The notes under the pieces were generated by a model. That model made no database searches and was not told where the DNA came from. It saw nothing but the letters and a program-made list of their open reading frames with translations. Shown piece by piece: positions 12,949 to 25,623 of a stretch of DNA of 64,000 nt. The stretch comes from Anaeramoeba flamelloides (Eukaryota; Metamonada; Anaeramoebidae), in NCBI GenBank assembly GCA_027625915.1, contig JANTQA010000038.1, forward strand, positions 628,001 through 692,000, written 5' to 3'. The position numbers and the translations under genes were made by a program. The first letter of the stretch is position 1. Each line of letters opens with the position of its first letter.

Positions 12949-15080
12949 GAAAAAAGTCGAGCCATTAACCAAGAATAATCAAAATTTGACAAAGATGCAC
13001 TATTGAAGGTTTATGGTACTTGAAAGGCGAAAAACATTCTTTGTTGATCTTGTAATTACCAACCTATCTATATCTAATTATGTCTTAATATACGCGGATA
13101 ATGCTTTTTTGAAGAATTTACTCTCATGAATATACACATCTAACTTTGATTAGAATATTGCGGAACCCAGCCCTTGGTTCACTATTTGAGTACAGCAAAC
13201 CACCAGAATCTTTTGCTAAAAATTGAAAAAAAATAAAAAAAGTATTTAAAACGTTTTATTATTTTTATAGTTGTTAAAAATCAAAATGAATTTAAAGACC
13301 AATCAAAGGTAGTGAATTCACTTCTTTTTTCGAGGCAATTCGAGCAAAGAAGGAAAACATGTTTATTTTTTTTTGAAAAAATTGAAATTTATTTGGATTT
13401 TGTTTTAATGAAAAAATACAACTCCTTTTTTTAGATACCAAGTGAAATACCCACCACCAAAAAAAAAAAAACAATTTTAAAACTAAAATGGAAATTAAAC
13501 TACAGTCAGTTTCACTTTTAAGTAACAAACTTTCAACGAAATTTAACGCACAAATAAAAATCTCAAATTAAGGCTAAATTTTTGGAATTTTTTATTCACA
13601 AATTATAATCCTAATTTTGTAGATTAATTTGTTAATTTTTTTGTGCCTTAAATTCCATTGAAAGTTTGTGATTTAAAAGTGGAACTGACAGTATTCTTTC
13701 TAAACTCTTTTTCATTCAAAGGGGACCAGTTTTATTGAAGAAATGGAAAACATTCTATGAGTTTAATTTATTATTCTTCTCAAACTAAATTTTTCAATTT
13801 CTAGATCGAAATCATTTTTTTTTTTTGTATTTTGCTTTTGACGTTTTTTTTTTTTTTTCTTTTCTTTTTTAAATTTTTTTTATTTTTTTTGATAATTGAA
13901 TTTGAAAAAAAAAATGTTGCAAACTTCAAATTAACGTTCTGAAAAGTTAGGCTTTGTATGTTCTTTTAAAATTCATTTATTTACAGGTAAATAATCTTAT
14001 TGAGAACAATTTTAATTTAAAAAAGAAATTGAGAATTTTGCACGAGACTTTCCAATGAATGAAAAGGCCCAAAAGAATTGTTTTAATAGTTTTTTTTTTT
14101 CGGAAATTAATGGTTTGTTCCAGGCTTTTCTTTTATGATTATCGACTCTAATATGAAGAATATTATTTCTCGTATTTCTAAAAAATCTTAGTTTTGTTGA
14201 TTCTTTAAAATAAAATGATTGTTTCCATTTTTGACTCGGGACTTTGAGTGTAATGGAGTTTAGTTGTTTTTTAATACTAATGATTTTTGAAACTACACTG
14301 TTTTCTAGTCAAATGGGCCCAGTTTTTATGAGTGGAATGCATATGTTTAAAAGGGTTTACATGAATATTAGAAGAATAAATTTATTTTGGAAATTTTCAA
14401 AATTGAAATCTTTTTTTCACATTTTTTCACATTTTTATTTTTACTTTTTTTCCCCCCCTAATTCAGTTCAAACAATTTTTTTATTGCAAGATTAATTATC
14501 ACTTGGTAAAAACTGGTTATTCTAAGGTTATTGAAACTGTGGGAATGATTGTTGAGAAATCATATTGATTTCGATTGGAATTTTTATTCAATCTTTGATC
14601 ATGGTATTTTAATTATAAATATGTACAAAATTTATACTTCATTTTCATTTCCTTAATCAAATAAAGACCACAAATCCCAGCCTACTTCGTTTGGGGACTT
14701 GATTTATAAAAGAAAAGTATTGAAAATGAAGTGAAAATTGTTTCATATTTAGTATTAAAATACCAGTAGAAGATTGATTAAAAAAATTCTTGTTTAAATC
14801 AATTGATACACCTAAGAATTTGAGTTTTTTCAATTTTTTTGAAAATCTATTGATTTCCAAGTTTTATTTCAGACGTATATCGACAATTCTTTAATGTGTA
14901 TTATTCTGCTTATTTTTTATTTGTTCTAAAAAGGTCAATTATATAAAATAATTGATATTTAGTTAAAATGTTTGGCTTCTTTGACTTTAACAAATTTTAC
15001 TATCAAATTTTACTAATTCTTTGTTGTCTATTTCTTTGATCCTTTATTGTGTCATATTTCTTGAAAATTGAAATACAATT
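12949..15080. other. Spacer with one MITE and repeat fragments
   Basis: Besides the MITE at 13501-13693, this spacer holds a reversed fragment at about 14130-14260 of the dispersed block also found at 21.7 kb and 62.75 kb. It also holds a block at about 14640-14770 resembling those at 4.2, 15.5 and 33.4 kb. Short open frames (14244-14495, 14657-14860) are T-rich or antisense and have no support. Confidence 0.45.
13501..13693. mobile_element. MITE family CAGTCAG, copy 1
   Basis: This 193-bp element has terminal inverted repeats of about 50 bp. The left end reads TA-CAGTCAGTTTCACTTT, the right end, reversed, TA-CTGTCAGTTCCACTTT, and both continue through a CAAACTTTCAAYG block. TA dinucleotides flank both ends, as left by Tc1/mariner transposases. 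It has no coding capacity. Two further copies lie at 60583-60780 and 61126-61313. The ends do not match the Tc1 element at 41035-42331, so another transposase moved it. Confidence 0.85.
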
Positions 15081-16011
15081 TTAAGGGTCAAGTAATTAAG
15101 ATTAAAAATAATTTTCTGAAATGGATTAAAAAACTTTTCTAATTTTAATGAGTACCTAATAACAATCAAAAACCAACCAACATTTTGAGTTCTGATCGAT
15201 CTCCAAAAATCAACAATCGTAAAAGAGGACATTTTTTGAAAAAAGTACCAAAGAGTGACACTAAATTTCCAATTAGAATGTTTAGAATATATAATTTTGA
15301 AAACAACTGGGTCGATTTTGAAGTGTTTCTCTTTGATGACTTTTTGAGATCTCGGTGATTTTTTTTTTTCATTTTTGACTAACCATAAATTCTGCTAAAT
15401 CTCAAAAAATTTTTAGTTCTATTTCCATTTTTATAAATCTTTTTACCTCTTTCTTATCAAACAATCCAGGAAAAAGAATGTTCTGAAGAACAACCAATTT
15501 TAGAGAGTTTCTTAACACTTGACTTCCTAAAATGCTTTATTCAAAGCTTTAGCATAATAATACCAAAAAGGAAAATCAAGTAAAAATTTCCAAACATTTA
15601 TTGCATTTATCAGTATTCTCAAATGAGTGATTTTAATCTCAAAAATGTTAAGTAGTCCTTACTTTATCGGATATAGAGAGTTACAATCTAACCATGAATT
15701 AGCTAAAATCGAATTAAATTGATTGTAGACCAAAAGAAAATAATTTGTTTTATTTTGAAGAAATTTAACCCTTTGGAAATATAAAAATTGAAAATAGAAG
15801 TAATTTTGTTTTTGAATTTTAGGATTGTGAATGTTTTTTCAACTTTTTTGAGTATTGATCGAGTTTTTTTGTAAATTGAGATCCAATGAAATTTTTTTTT
15901 GGTTATTTGATTTTTTAAATCAAAAGAAAAGCAATTTCACAAAACTCTCTTTTACTTTCAAGCCACTCGTTGAATATGGAGAAAATCTTTTTTAAACAAC
16001 TGGACCCTTAA
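15081..16011 (-). mobile_element. TTAA-flanked MITE, copy 1 (reverse orientation)
   Basis: The element lies between TTAA at 15081-15084 and TTAA at 16008-16011. Its ends are TTAAGGGTCAAGTAATTA on the left and, reversed, TTAAGGGTCCAGTTGTT on the right. An inner inverted block carries the family signature AAAGAGTGACAC. It is non-coding, about 930 bp, and ends 192 bp before the WD40-BTB start codon. TTAA duplication is typical of piggyBac-type transposases, so that origin is inferred. Confidence 0.75.
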
Positions 16012-16203
16012 TTGTAAATTAATGTTTACTCAATGTTTATTCAGTTTAGAAAATTAAAAAACGTACCAAAATATCAATTTTCTTGGGTGTTAAGAAAGAT
16101 CCATTCCCAAAACAATAAAGGAAGAAATTTTCAATTTCTAGCTCAGAAAAAATAAGTCCTTGGTAAACTTTGAAATCATTTTTTCTCTTTTCAAACTTTT
16201 TGA

Positions 16204-19200
16204 ATGTCACAAGAAAAACAAAACGAACCAAAAAAATTAGAGGTTACAAAAGAACTCAGGGATTACCATAACAGTGAAATTAGATATGTTTGCACGGATG
16301 AAAATTATATTTATTCAGGTGCTTTTGATGGATCATTTAAAGCTTTACCAATTGAGGTACTTTGCCTAAATCTATTTTTGTTGTCTTTCTTTTTTAATCT
16401 AAAAAAAAAAAAAAAAAAAAAATCAATCCTTTTTGAAAAAAAAATATAGTCGGTTGATCGAAAACAAGCAAAAGTTTTTCCAGTCCATACCTCAATGCTT
16501 TTTCAAATCCAAAATTTTGGAGATAATCTAATAATATGCGGATCAGATGGTGGAATCTATATTGTTGATCGTAAAACTGGAGATAAGATACTTACTTTTG
16601 AAAAACCAAACAACTTCACGTCCATAGTCTATGAAACATTCCAATACAAAGACATGGTTATTTCAATTTCGGCTTGTGAAACAATTTACTTTTTTAAAGC
16701 ACAAACAGGTAAAATAATTAAAAAGTTACAAATAACACAAGGGGATAATATCTATTGTGCGGATATTAAAGACGATATTTTTTTAGCTGGTGGCCTTAAG
16801 GGAATTTTGTACTTTATTGATTTGAATGTATGAAATTTCCTTTCTTTTTTTTTCTCATTTTTTTTTTGTCTTTTTTATTTTACTTGTTTTCTGATTTCTC
16901 AAAAGAAATATCCTAATTTTCCTTCTATTTTTGTGTTCAATTAAGCAAGTAAGTACATTTTTCAAATTTTGAGTACGACCATTTCTAGGAAACTGAATTA
17001 TTTAAACCATTTCTTTAAACCAAATAAATCAATATTTTACTAAATATGAGAGTTCCCTAATGTAATATATTTACAAACCAATTAAAAAAAGGAAATCCAA
17101 AAAAATGAAAAAAATTGATCTTGAAAAAATAAATAAAAATCATTTATTTGGTGATCTTGTCTGTAACATTTGAGACAATTACTTCTTCTTTCTTCAATTT
17201 GATTTTAAATCCTGAAATGAAAATACTTTTTGTTTGTAAAAATTTTTGATTAACAAATTACTTCCTCTTTCTAAAGAATCTCCAATATGAATTTCAAAAA
17301 ACTGTTTTCATTTAATTCATCTAGCTCTAGTTTTTGTTCAGAAAATAGGATATTTTCTGAACAATTCCTCAGAAATTAAGATTTATTGGTCCCTATTTGT
17401 TTGATTTGATAATTATTTATTTTGGATTAATTAATGAAAGCCTGAAATATTTTTGAATCTTGTTGAAATTTTTTCCAAAATTTTTCAATTTCTTTGGGTT
17501 GGGCCTCAAGTCTGGTTGTTTTTTGATCTCAAGAATCCAATCCATTTTTCTTTTTAATCTTTGAAACGGTAATCTTTGCTTTGGCTTAGTTTGATAATAA
17601 TATTTGAAAAATTGAATTTTGAAAACAAATTTGTAAAAAAAAGTTTTGTAAAATAATAATAAATAGAAATGAGGAAGAGAAATCCAAGACAATAACTTGT
17701 TTGAACCCATCCAAATTAAGAAGATATTGAAAACAAATCTTTGAAAATATACTTTGTATTTTTTTTCATTCCTGATTTCAACAAGTTTTCTTTGGAAAGG
17801 TGATCTTTCTTTTTTGGTCATTCAAAAAGAAAAAATTTGTTTCAAATACACGACTTCCCAGGTCTATTTTTTTGGTTTATTCTGAGACTAATTTCAAACA
17901 TCCCCATAAACACATTTCTAGATCCAAAACATAATTTAATAAAACCAAAAATTTAATCAAAAAAAATGTTCAAAAAATTATATATTCAACCCTGATTTAC
18001 TTGAGGTTTGTATTTTTTTATTCACAAATCGAATAGACTAATGAAATGTGCTTTGGTTTTAAAAGTTTCAATATCCCATTGCACTCAAAAAATCTAATTT
18101 CAGTAATATTGCCGCAATGAAAAATTTTCAAAATGGTCAAAAGTGCCTACTCCCTTAAAAAAATTAATAAATTCTATTATGGCGAAACGTTTATTAAATC
18201 TATTTAATTAATTATTAGCTTTTAAATTATTCTAAACAAATAAAACATTGAGATTATAAAAATTAAAAAAAAATAAAATAAAAAACCAAAAAAAAGTGAA
18301 TTACAATTTTTAAAATGATCATTATAGATTTTTTATTCCTAAACTTCCACTGAAAAAATGTCAACAACAAGATTTTTTACTAACAATAAATTTCATTTTA
18401 AAATGCATTGCATCATCTCAATTTTCTTAGTGATTATTTGTCTTTTCGAAGATCTTTTTTTAATCCACATGATCTTTTGCAAAAAAAAAAGTATCAAAAA
18501 AAAAAAAGTTAAATGAAAAATTTTTCAAAAAAACAATAAAAAGATGAAAAAAAAAAGAAAAGGAAAAAAAAAAAAAAAAGAAAAAGAAAAACTAAAATTT
18601 GCAAAATTAGAAAAAATGATACTGATCTCAAAATTTTGAAAATATTTTTTTGATAAGAATACTTGGACAAACTTTCAAAACAACTTCCATTAACATTATA
18701 AAGTGAGTCAAAATTTTTGAAAAATAGATTAGATTTAATTCGATTTAATACAATTTGTGGTTATTTTGTAACCCTCTAAAATTGACAGAATAATGATTTT
18801 GTCACATTCTTTGAATTAAAAAAAAAACTAATTTGAGAAATAAAAATAATCAACAAAAAAAAAATCCTCTAATGATCTCTAAAAGTAAAAAAGACCGACA
18901 CTTCAAAACCGACACAATTGTATTCAAATTACAATATACCTCGATTTAAATTGGAAATTACGTGTCGCTCTTTGGTGCTTTTTGTAAAAAATATCGTCGT
19001 TTTCCATTGTTAATTTTTTGAGATCGATAGTACACCACACGTTGAATAATTGGTATTTAATTGGTATAAGTTTCACATTAAAAATTTTAAAATTTTTTTA
19101 ATCCATTGAGAAAATTATTTTTCACCATAATTACTCAAACCTTAATAGATTTTTTTTTAGAAATTTTCAATTAAACATTTCATCATCAAAAATCAATAAC

Positions 19201-21214
19201 CGAAAAAAAAACAAAATAAAAAAAATCAATACTTTAAAATTAACAACAACCTTTTTCAAATCTGAATGTTCCAAACAAAGTTAAAAAAAATTTAAAATGA
19301 TTTTATTTTTTTTTTTTATGTGTGTGTAATATATTCTGGTCTAATAATGATACATATACAAAGATCAATATATTGCTTTTCTCGAAATATTATTTTGGCA
19401 GGGTTTGATTGGTTAGATGTAAAGTTTATTTTTAAGGTTTTTTTTTAAATATTTTTAGTAGATACTAACAATTGGTATGTTTAATTAAATGAGTGTTTGT
19501 AATTTGGGTGATACAATGATTTATTTCACAATTCATTCTTCACTAAAAAAATTTTTTTTTTCTTATTCTTTTCTTATTTAAATTCTTTATAAAATAGACT
19601 TTAGAAATTAAAAAAAAAGTTGATCATGATTGCTCAATTGAAGGGTTATGTGTAGACAATGAAATAGTTTATTATGTGTTGTCGAAAGAAGCCGACAATG
19701 TGGTCTTATTGAATATAAATGTAAATATTTTAAATATTCTTTGTTTCTTCTAAAACTGAAATTATTCTTGATATAATTTTCTTCATTTTTAATAAATATT
19801 ATTATTTCTATTCCAATAGACATATAAACATATCAAATTTCTTGAAGGTCATACTGATAAAATGGTTGTTGTAAAGAAAATGATGGGGCACCTTTTTACT
19901 GTTAGCCAGAATTTCGTTATCAGAATATGGGATCTTAATGTAAGAGTTTTCTATTTTGAAAATTCCAATATAAAATTTGGTATTTTAATTTATTCTACAA
20001 GTTTTTATCACATTAATTAGAAATTATTTTTTTTAGTTTTGATTCATAATTTTTAAAATTGATAAATATTTTATTGGATAAAATTATCCATTGGTAGCTC
20101 CTAAAATGTGTCACACTAATAGGCAATTTTTTTCATTAAAAAAAAAAAAAAAATTTCATATATGGTTTTTTTTTTAAAAAAATACTTTTAGAATAATCAT
20201 AATTTTCAATGAAACATTGTTCAAATTTTTGTACTCTAATTGATGTACTTTTTAAAGGGTTTTTAATCTTTTTAAAGAGATTCTTTATTAAAGATTAAAT
20301 ATTTTTCTTGTTAAATAATAATAACCTCTTTCAAAAAATACAAAACTTACTCTTTATTTGTAATGTTTTTATATATATATAAATTATGGTTATCATAATA
20401 TTAAATATAAATATATTAGACGCATGAATGTAAATTTATTATTAATACAACCATGGAGGTTTGGAGTATAGATTGCACTGATAAATATTTGGTATGTGCA
20501 ATGTCTAAATCATTGATTCTTGTTGATATCAGTGAGCATATAATATACAATCCACGATTAGATTTTTATGATTTATTTGAAAATAAAACATTAACTGATA
20601 ATGAAATACATGGGATGGCAGTCCATGGTTCAATAATTGAAATTCGAGCTCGCGAAACATTTAATAATGTAAAAAAAAGTTTAGAATCCAATTACTCAAA
20701 AGAACAAACTCTTCAATTTTTAGAATGGGCTTATGGGAAACCAGGAAATTATCAAAAAATCTTGCAAATTTTTCAAAAATTAAAAATTGAAAATTATCAA
20801 GATAAAAACAATTTTCAATTAGATCTGAAAAACTGTTATCAAGATGATGATTCAAAAGATTTTTTTTTGGTGGTTAATACAGCATACTCTGATTGTGAAG
20901 AGGACGAAGATGATGATTTGGAAGAAATACCAATACATAAGGTTATCCTAATAGCCCATTGTGGCTTGTTTCGCGATTTTTTTGAAAATATCAAAGAAGA
21001 AACAAATAAAGTTACAGACTATTCAGGAAAATCAATTGAATCCATTGAACAATTTATTAAATATTTATATTTTGGTGAATTTAATTTAACAGCAGATGAT
21101 GACCCCCAATTGATAATTGAAGAACTTGAAGATGCGGGTTCATATTATCAATTGAACCAAATTGAAAAATATGAGTCATATATCAAGAAGTTGAAAAATG
21201 AATACAATTTATAA
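16204..21214 (+). CDS. WD40 propeller - BTB protein (five exons)
   Basis: Exons are 16204-16356, 16450-16827, 19598-19720, 19820-19939 and 20420-21214, all joined in phase 0, giving 522 residues. The N-terminal about 300 residues form a beta-propeller of roughly seven WD40-like blades; several end in recognisable strands (IYIVDRKTG, LYFIDLN, VIRIWDLN). Residues about 316-380 look like a degenerate BTB fold. Residues about 403-509 are a clearer BTB/POZ domain, with the typical VHK-like element (IHKVILIAH), DYSGKS and FIKYLYFGEF. BTB domains dimerise and often recruit cullin-3 ubiquitin ligases, so the propeller may bind a substrate; this is inference. Introns are 93, 2,770, 99 and 480 bp. A two-BTB layout recalls RCC1-BTB and LZTR-like proteins expanded in some free-living protists. 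Stop is TAA. Confidence 0.85.
16828..19597 (+). other. 2,770-bp intron 2 of the WD40-BTB gene
   Basis: Donor GTATGA, acceptor AAATAG. The intron holds a decayed copy of the TTAA MITE (about 18710-19145), A-rich runs near 18490-18600 and a Lys/Phe-rich minus frame (17417-17821) that looks like chance. No other gene is seen. Confidence 0.75.
18710..19145 (+). mobile_element. TTAA-flanked MITE, decayed copy 2 (left part lost or unrecognisable)
   Basis: The stretch matches the copies at 27447-28132 and 43121-43867. It has TTTGTGGTTATTTTGTAACC, the inner CCGACACTTC ... GTGTCGCTCTTTGG inverted pair, GAGATCGATAGTACACC, and the right end TTCACCATAATTACTC followed by CCTTAA. Confidence 0.7.
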
Positions 21215-21388
21215 TTATTGGATTTGTTGCGTCATTGGTTATTCCATTCTAGATATATCCTTGGAATATTAATTATCCATTTTTTATTAATAAAATAATA
21301 CAATAATGATACTTTTATTTTTGATAGGTTGAAATGAAAGCTTATTTATGAAAATTATATAGAAATAATAAATGTCAAAACAATATTT

Positions 21389-21423
<35 letters not shown>

Positions 21424-24400
21424 CCAAACCAAATTTTGAATTTATTTAAAAGTGCAAGTTTTACAAAAAAAATTGTACATGTTTTTGATTCATAATTTGT
21501 ATTTGATTATAGGATAATTATTTATCAATTAAACAATATTACAAGAAATTATCTCTAAAATAATTTTGTAAATAAAATTATAATTAATCTAAATTTTTAA
21601 TTGTAATTATTTATTTACTTGAAAATTCCATAAAGAGAATCCATATAAACCCTAGTTCACTCAAAGATATCCAGCCAAAAATGAGAAATTGGTGGGTTTT
21701 TTTTTTCAGCAAAATCAACTTACGATTGTTTAGAAATAATAAACTTCAGTTTTAGAGTTTGATAATCATAAAATAAATAACCTGAACAAACTATAAATTT
21801 TCCGATAAAAAATAAAAGTCAAAAAATTTTTTGGGCTACTTTCATTAGAGGGATGTCTATCTTGCAAAATTTCACAATTTCTTTTGGAAATTAAAATTGT
21901 TGAAAATTAAACTAGATTCAAAAATTTTAGGCACAGTTTAAACCGTGGAAAGAACATCATTACTGCACTTTTAATTCAAATTGGAAAGAATTTTTATTTT
22001 ACAAATTATTTCATTTTTTGTCTTTTTTGTTTTGTTTTCATATCCTTTTTTGCAGTTACGTAATCTGTTTCGTTAGATCTAACATTTTTCTTCAATGGTT
22101 GATAGAAGGTTAGTGTTGAGTTTTCTAAATTGGAAAATCACATACAATTGGTAGATGGTATCTTAACATTTGATCGATCAACAATTGTTGGTGAAATTTC
22201 AACAAATTTACCAATACATTTTTTGTTCCGCTCGTTTCATTATTTTGTACACACCTGTTTTTATTTTTGAGTTTTATATTTTTTTTCTTTTATTTGGGTT
22301 AAAATGATTACTTATTAAAACATTAATCTGGGTAACTTAAATGTGGTTTTTTATTAGATTGGGAAAAATACAATAAATTGGTTTTTTTTTTTGCCTATTT
22401 TTGATTTTGGGTGTGTCCAAATTTTTGGAACTGGGTTTAGATTATTTAAATGATAAATATATTGATTTTAAAAAGAAATTTCAAAGCATCAATTTTCTTA
22501 TAGTTAATTTGGATTTTCAAACATTTTTTTTTTTTAAATTGTCTTTTTAAAAATAAAATAAAAAAGAAGAAAAAAAAAAAAAAAGCCAAAATATTAAAAA
22601 AAAAAAAATTTCCAAAACGAGAAAAAATGATCAGATTTAAAAACGAAAATTTATTTCGAGAAAAAAAATGAATTAAACTCATAGAATATGTTCAATTTCT
22701 TCATTAAATTTGCTACTTTGACTGGAAAAGATTTTATTTCCAAATTAGTCAAAAAAAAAATTATCTTTGTTTGAAGTAGATTGTAATCTTATTGTCTGGT
22801 AAAGGAATCATTCAAAAGTGCATTATCAAAAATTATCAAATAAATTTTAAAAAATTGTAGTAAAAAACTACCTCGGTTTCAAAAAAAATATAATATTTAT
22901 TGTAAACTTTCAAAAAAATATCACTTTTTTATTCACAGAACAGTTGGAAACAATTATTTCATTTTGTTGCGTTCTAACGTAAATACTCTACTTATCAAAT
23001 TATTTTATACTTTTTCAAAATTTTTAAAACTGTTAGCAAATAACTAATATAAATTTAAATAAATAATTTGAAAATAAATAAATTAATAAATAATATCAAA
23101 TTACCTATTATACTGATAAAAGTTCGTTGTTTATATTCTTCATATTCGAAAAAGAAAATTATATAATCTTTTAAAATTCAATAAATTTAATAAATATTTG
23201 TAAAAAAATAAAAGATAAATTTTTAGATCTTCAAGGATTCAATATTTGATTAACATTTCGTTTATTTTTAAATAAAAATAAAGTTTTATTTTCAATTCGT
23301 GCATAACTTATTATCAAAAATTAATAAAAGTACAATTTCTTCAAAAATAAAAGATTGTGTTAAAAATTTTTCATTTTCTTTTTTGATCCTAATTCCCAAA
23401 CCAAAAGGATCAGATCTTTTTTACTGAAAATTTCCCATGGAAAAATGAACTCTTTTAAGACGATAACTCATCTCTCTAAAGTTGATAAATGAGTTTTTTT
23501 TTATCGGGCTTAATGGTTTCATTGGGTAAAAATTACTGTATAGCCTCTAGGGGGGGGGTTATATAAATAAGGGCTACAATTTACAAGAAATCATAGTTTA
23601 ACAACAAATTTTATTTCATCTTAATTGTGAGAACCTTATTGAATATTGTTTTTAAAGTGCGGTTTTAGATTGAAACTTTGAAACCCAAGTATCATCAACT
23701 GCTTTTTTTTTTGAATAAAAAAGAAAGCGAACACCAATAAATCCAGAGTTGAATCTTTAATTTTTCATTTTTTTAGCAGCTTTTTTTAAATTAAATTTTA
23801 GGTTTTTATTAAATTAGGTTTTATATCTAGAAATAGATTTATTCGAATGCCCGAAATTAATCATAGATTAAACTAAAAAAATCACCCTGAGAAGGTGAGT
23901 AAGCTAAATTTTAAAAATATGGGCAGCTTTTTCGTCAGATAATAATTTGTTTAATTTTTTTTTTTTTTTTGAATAATAATGTATTTAACTAAAGTTTTTA
24001 GGGATAATAGCCAATATAAACCCCAATTCAAAATTTTTAACACACCAAAATTTGATTTGTGAAAAAAAAATCTTATTTAATCAATTCGAGAAGATTTACC
24101 AAATTAGAACCATTCACTAATTGAAATGTTAACACTTGTTTATAAATTACAATACTCAAAAAATAATAAATAAATAATTATCCATGCAAATAAATCATGG
24201 GTGTGTTAAAAATTTTGGAGAGAGCAAAACAAAAAAATACATTAGTAAATTTGTTTAAATTCTATTAGGAACATTGATCTATCAAATGGTTAGATACTAC
24301 CAACTAATTTTATTTGAGTTCTTCTATTTGTAACAACTCAACTTTAACTTAATATCAATCGTTCAAAAAAAAATTGATCCAATGAAACAAATTACGTAAT

Positions 24401-24684
24401 TCAATCAATGAAATGAAAACAAAAACTAAAAAGATGAAAAAATGATCTTCCATATTTTTACAAAAATCAAAATTATCTCCAATTTCAATAAAATTGTATT
24501 ATTGTGATTGTTTGGAATGTTTTATCAGTGTGGAAAATTTTGAATTTTAGTTTGCATTAATTAATAAAAATATAGAGTAATCATTTGATTTTTTTGAAAG
24601 ACAAATGAAAAAAGAAAATAATAATACTAAGTTTTGCCCTTAATTTTGAAATTTTGCTTATTTTAAATATTTTTTTCTTTTAGA
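21215..24684. other. Spacer, mainly dispersed repeat
   Basis: This gap follows the WD40-BTB stop. It starts with an AT-rich 3' flank and a 30-base T run (near 21390). A dispersed repeat occupies about 21640-22735. The remainder has an odd G9 run near 23551 and no coding signal. Confidence 0.45.
21640..22735 (+). repeat. Dispersed repeat family R1, copy at 21.6-22.7 kb
   Basis: Two blocks match 62685-63235 in the same order: a block with GATTGTTTAGAAATAATAAA and one with GAGAAAAAATGATNAGAT followed by TGAATTAAACYCATA. About 600 bp present here are missing in the other copy. Reversed fragments of the first block lie at about 5585-5700 and 14130-14260. Ends and mechanism are undetermined. Confidence 0.55.
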
Positions 24685-25069
24685 ATGACCAAACAAGATA
24701 GATCACGTTTTCTTAATCAACTTGTTGAAAGTAAGAATCAAAAAAATACAATTAAAGTCTATTTTCAAAGTTTTGTTTCTTCATTTTCTTCTTAATTTAG
24801 ATGAGAATAAACAATTTATTACATTGGATAGTCGGCTCGTTACTATTTTTTATTCTTTTTCCAAAACATTTTTTTTTGAAATATGTTTTCAAAATTCTTT
24901 ATCCAAATATTTTTTCCAAGAAAACCAAAATAAAGAATACTATTTAAAAAATTAATGTAAAGTGGCTGAATTATTGAAATCAAAAAAACAACTAAAAAAG
25001 ATTCAATCCGAAGAAATTGAAAAAATTGATAAAAAATTTCAATCAAAAACTTCAGTCAGAATGAAATAG
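24685..25069 (+). CDS. Small basic coiled protein, hypothetical (about three exons)
   Basis: Exon 1 (24685-24730, MTKQDRSRFLNQLVE) ends at a good donor GTAAGA. Exon 2 starts at 24801 after a T-rich tract and TTTAG, and reads NENKQFITLD. The last exon (24963-25069) follows GTAAAG and reads a basic helix, beginning AELLKSKKQLKKIQ and ending TAG. Exon 2 needs a phase-1 donor, at 24831 (giving 60 residues) or 24885 (giving 78 residues); neither is strong, so the middle junction is open. A T-rich tract and TTTTAG directly precede the ATG, so a 5' leader intron or further exon is possible. The protein looks like a short lysine-rich helix; no family is recognised. Confidence 0.45.
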
Positions 25070-25201
25070 GTTTTCAATGTAATCCAAAATAAATAATTAA
25101 GATATCAAACAAACTCATCCAATAAATATTTATTTCTGAAAAAGAAATCTAAAAAAAATCTTATTTTTTTTTTAATAAATCAAATTTAGAATGAGATGAA
25201 T

Positions 25202-25623
25202 TAACCGTTGTGGAAAAAAAGTGAAACATGGAAAAAAAGTGAAACGCGGTTTTTAATTGGGAACATAACTTGAAAATTCAAAGTAAGATCAATGAAAAAA
25301 AGAATAAATAAATAAATAAAGACAAAATGAAGTATTCGCCACAATAGCAGTTTTTTAATACTATCTTTTAGTATGGGTTTTTCTTTGATCAATCAATTAT
25401 TAAAAATTTGTTCAAAAAATTGACTATTTTTGAGATCTCCAAAACCACAAGAACTATTTTGATAAATCAAGTAGATTTAAATTGTATTTGTTGGGTTGAT
25501 TGAAAATAATACAATGGGTTATTATTTGAAGTTAATTGGTTTCTTCTTTTTATTGGTTTTACTTTTCATTTTCAGTAATGTTCCCAATTAAAAATCGTGT
25601 TTCACTTTTTTTCCACAACAGTA
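25202..25623. mobile_element. MITE with GTTGTGG ends
   Basis: This 420-bp element has terminal inverted repeats of about 42 bp: left CCGTTGTGGAAAAAAAGTG, right, reversed, CTGTTGTGGAAAAAAAGTG, both running on to TTTTTAATTGGGAACAT. The left arm has an extra 18-bp duplicate of its own TGGAAAAAAAGTGAAAC part. TA lies near both ends (25202-25203 and 25622-25623), which fits Tc1/mariner insertion. It has no coding capacity. Confidence 0.8.

Noticed and set aside
14244-14495. Short plus-strand frame
   Set aside because: Phe-rich translation over T runs, overlapping a dispersed repeat fragment.
17417-17821. 134-codon minus-strand frame in the WD40-BTB intron
   Set aside because: Composition is Phe/Lys/Tyr-rich as expected for AT-rich noncoding DNA, with no motif and no splice partners.
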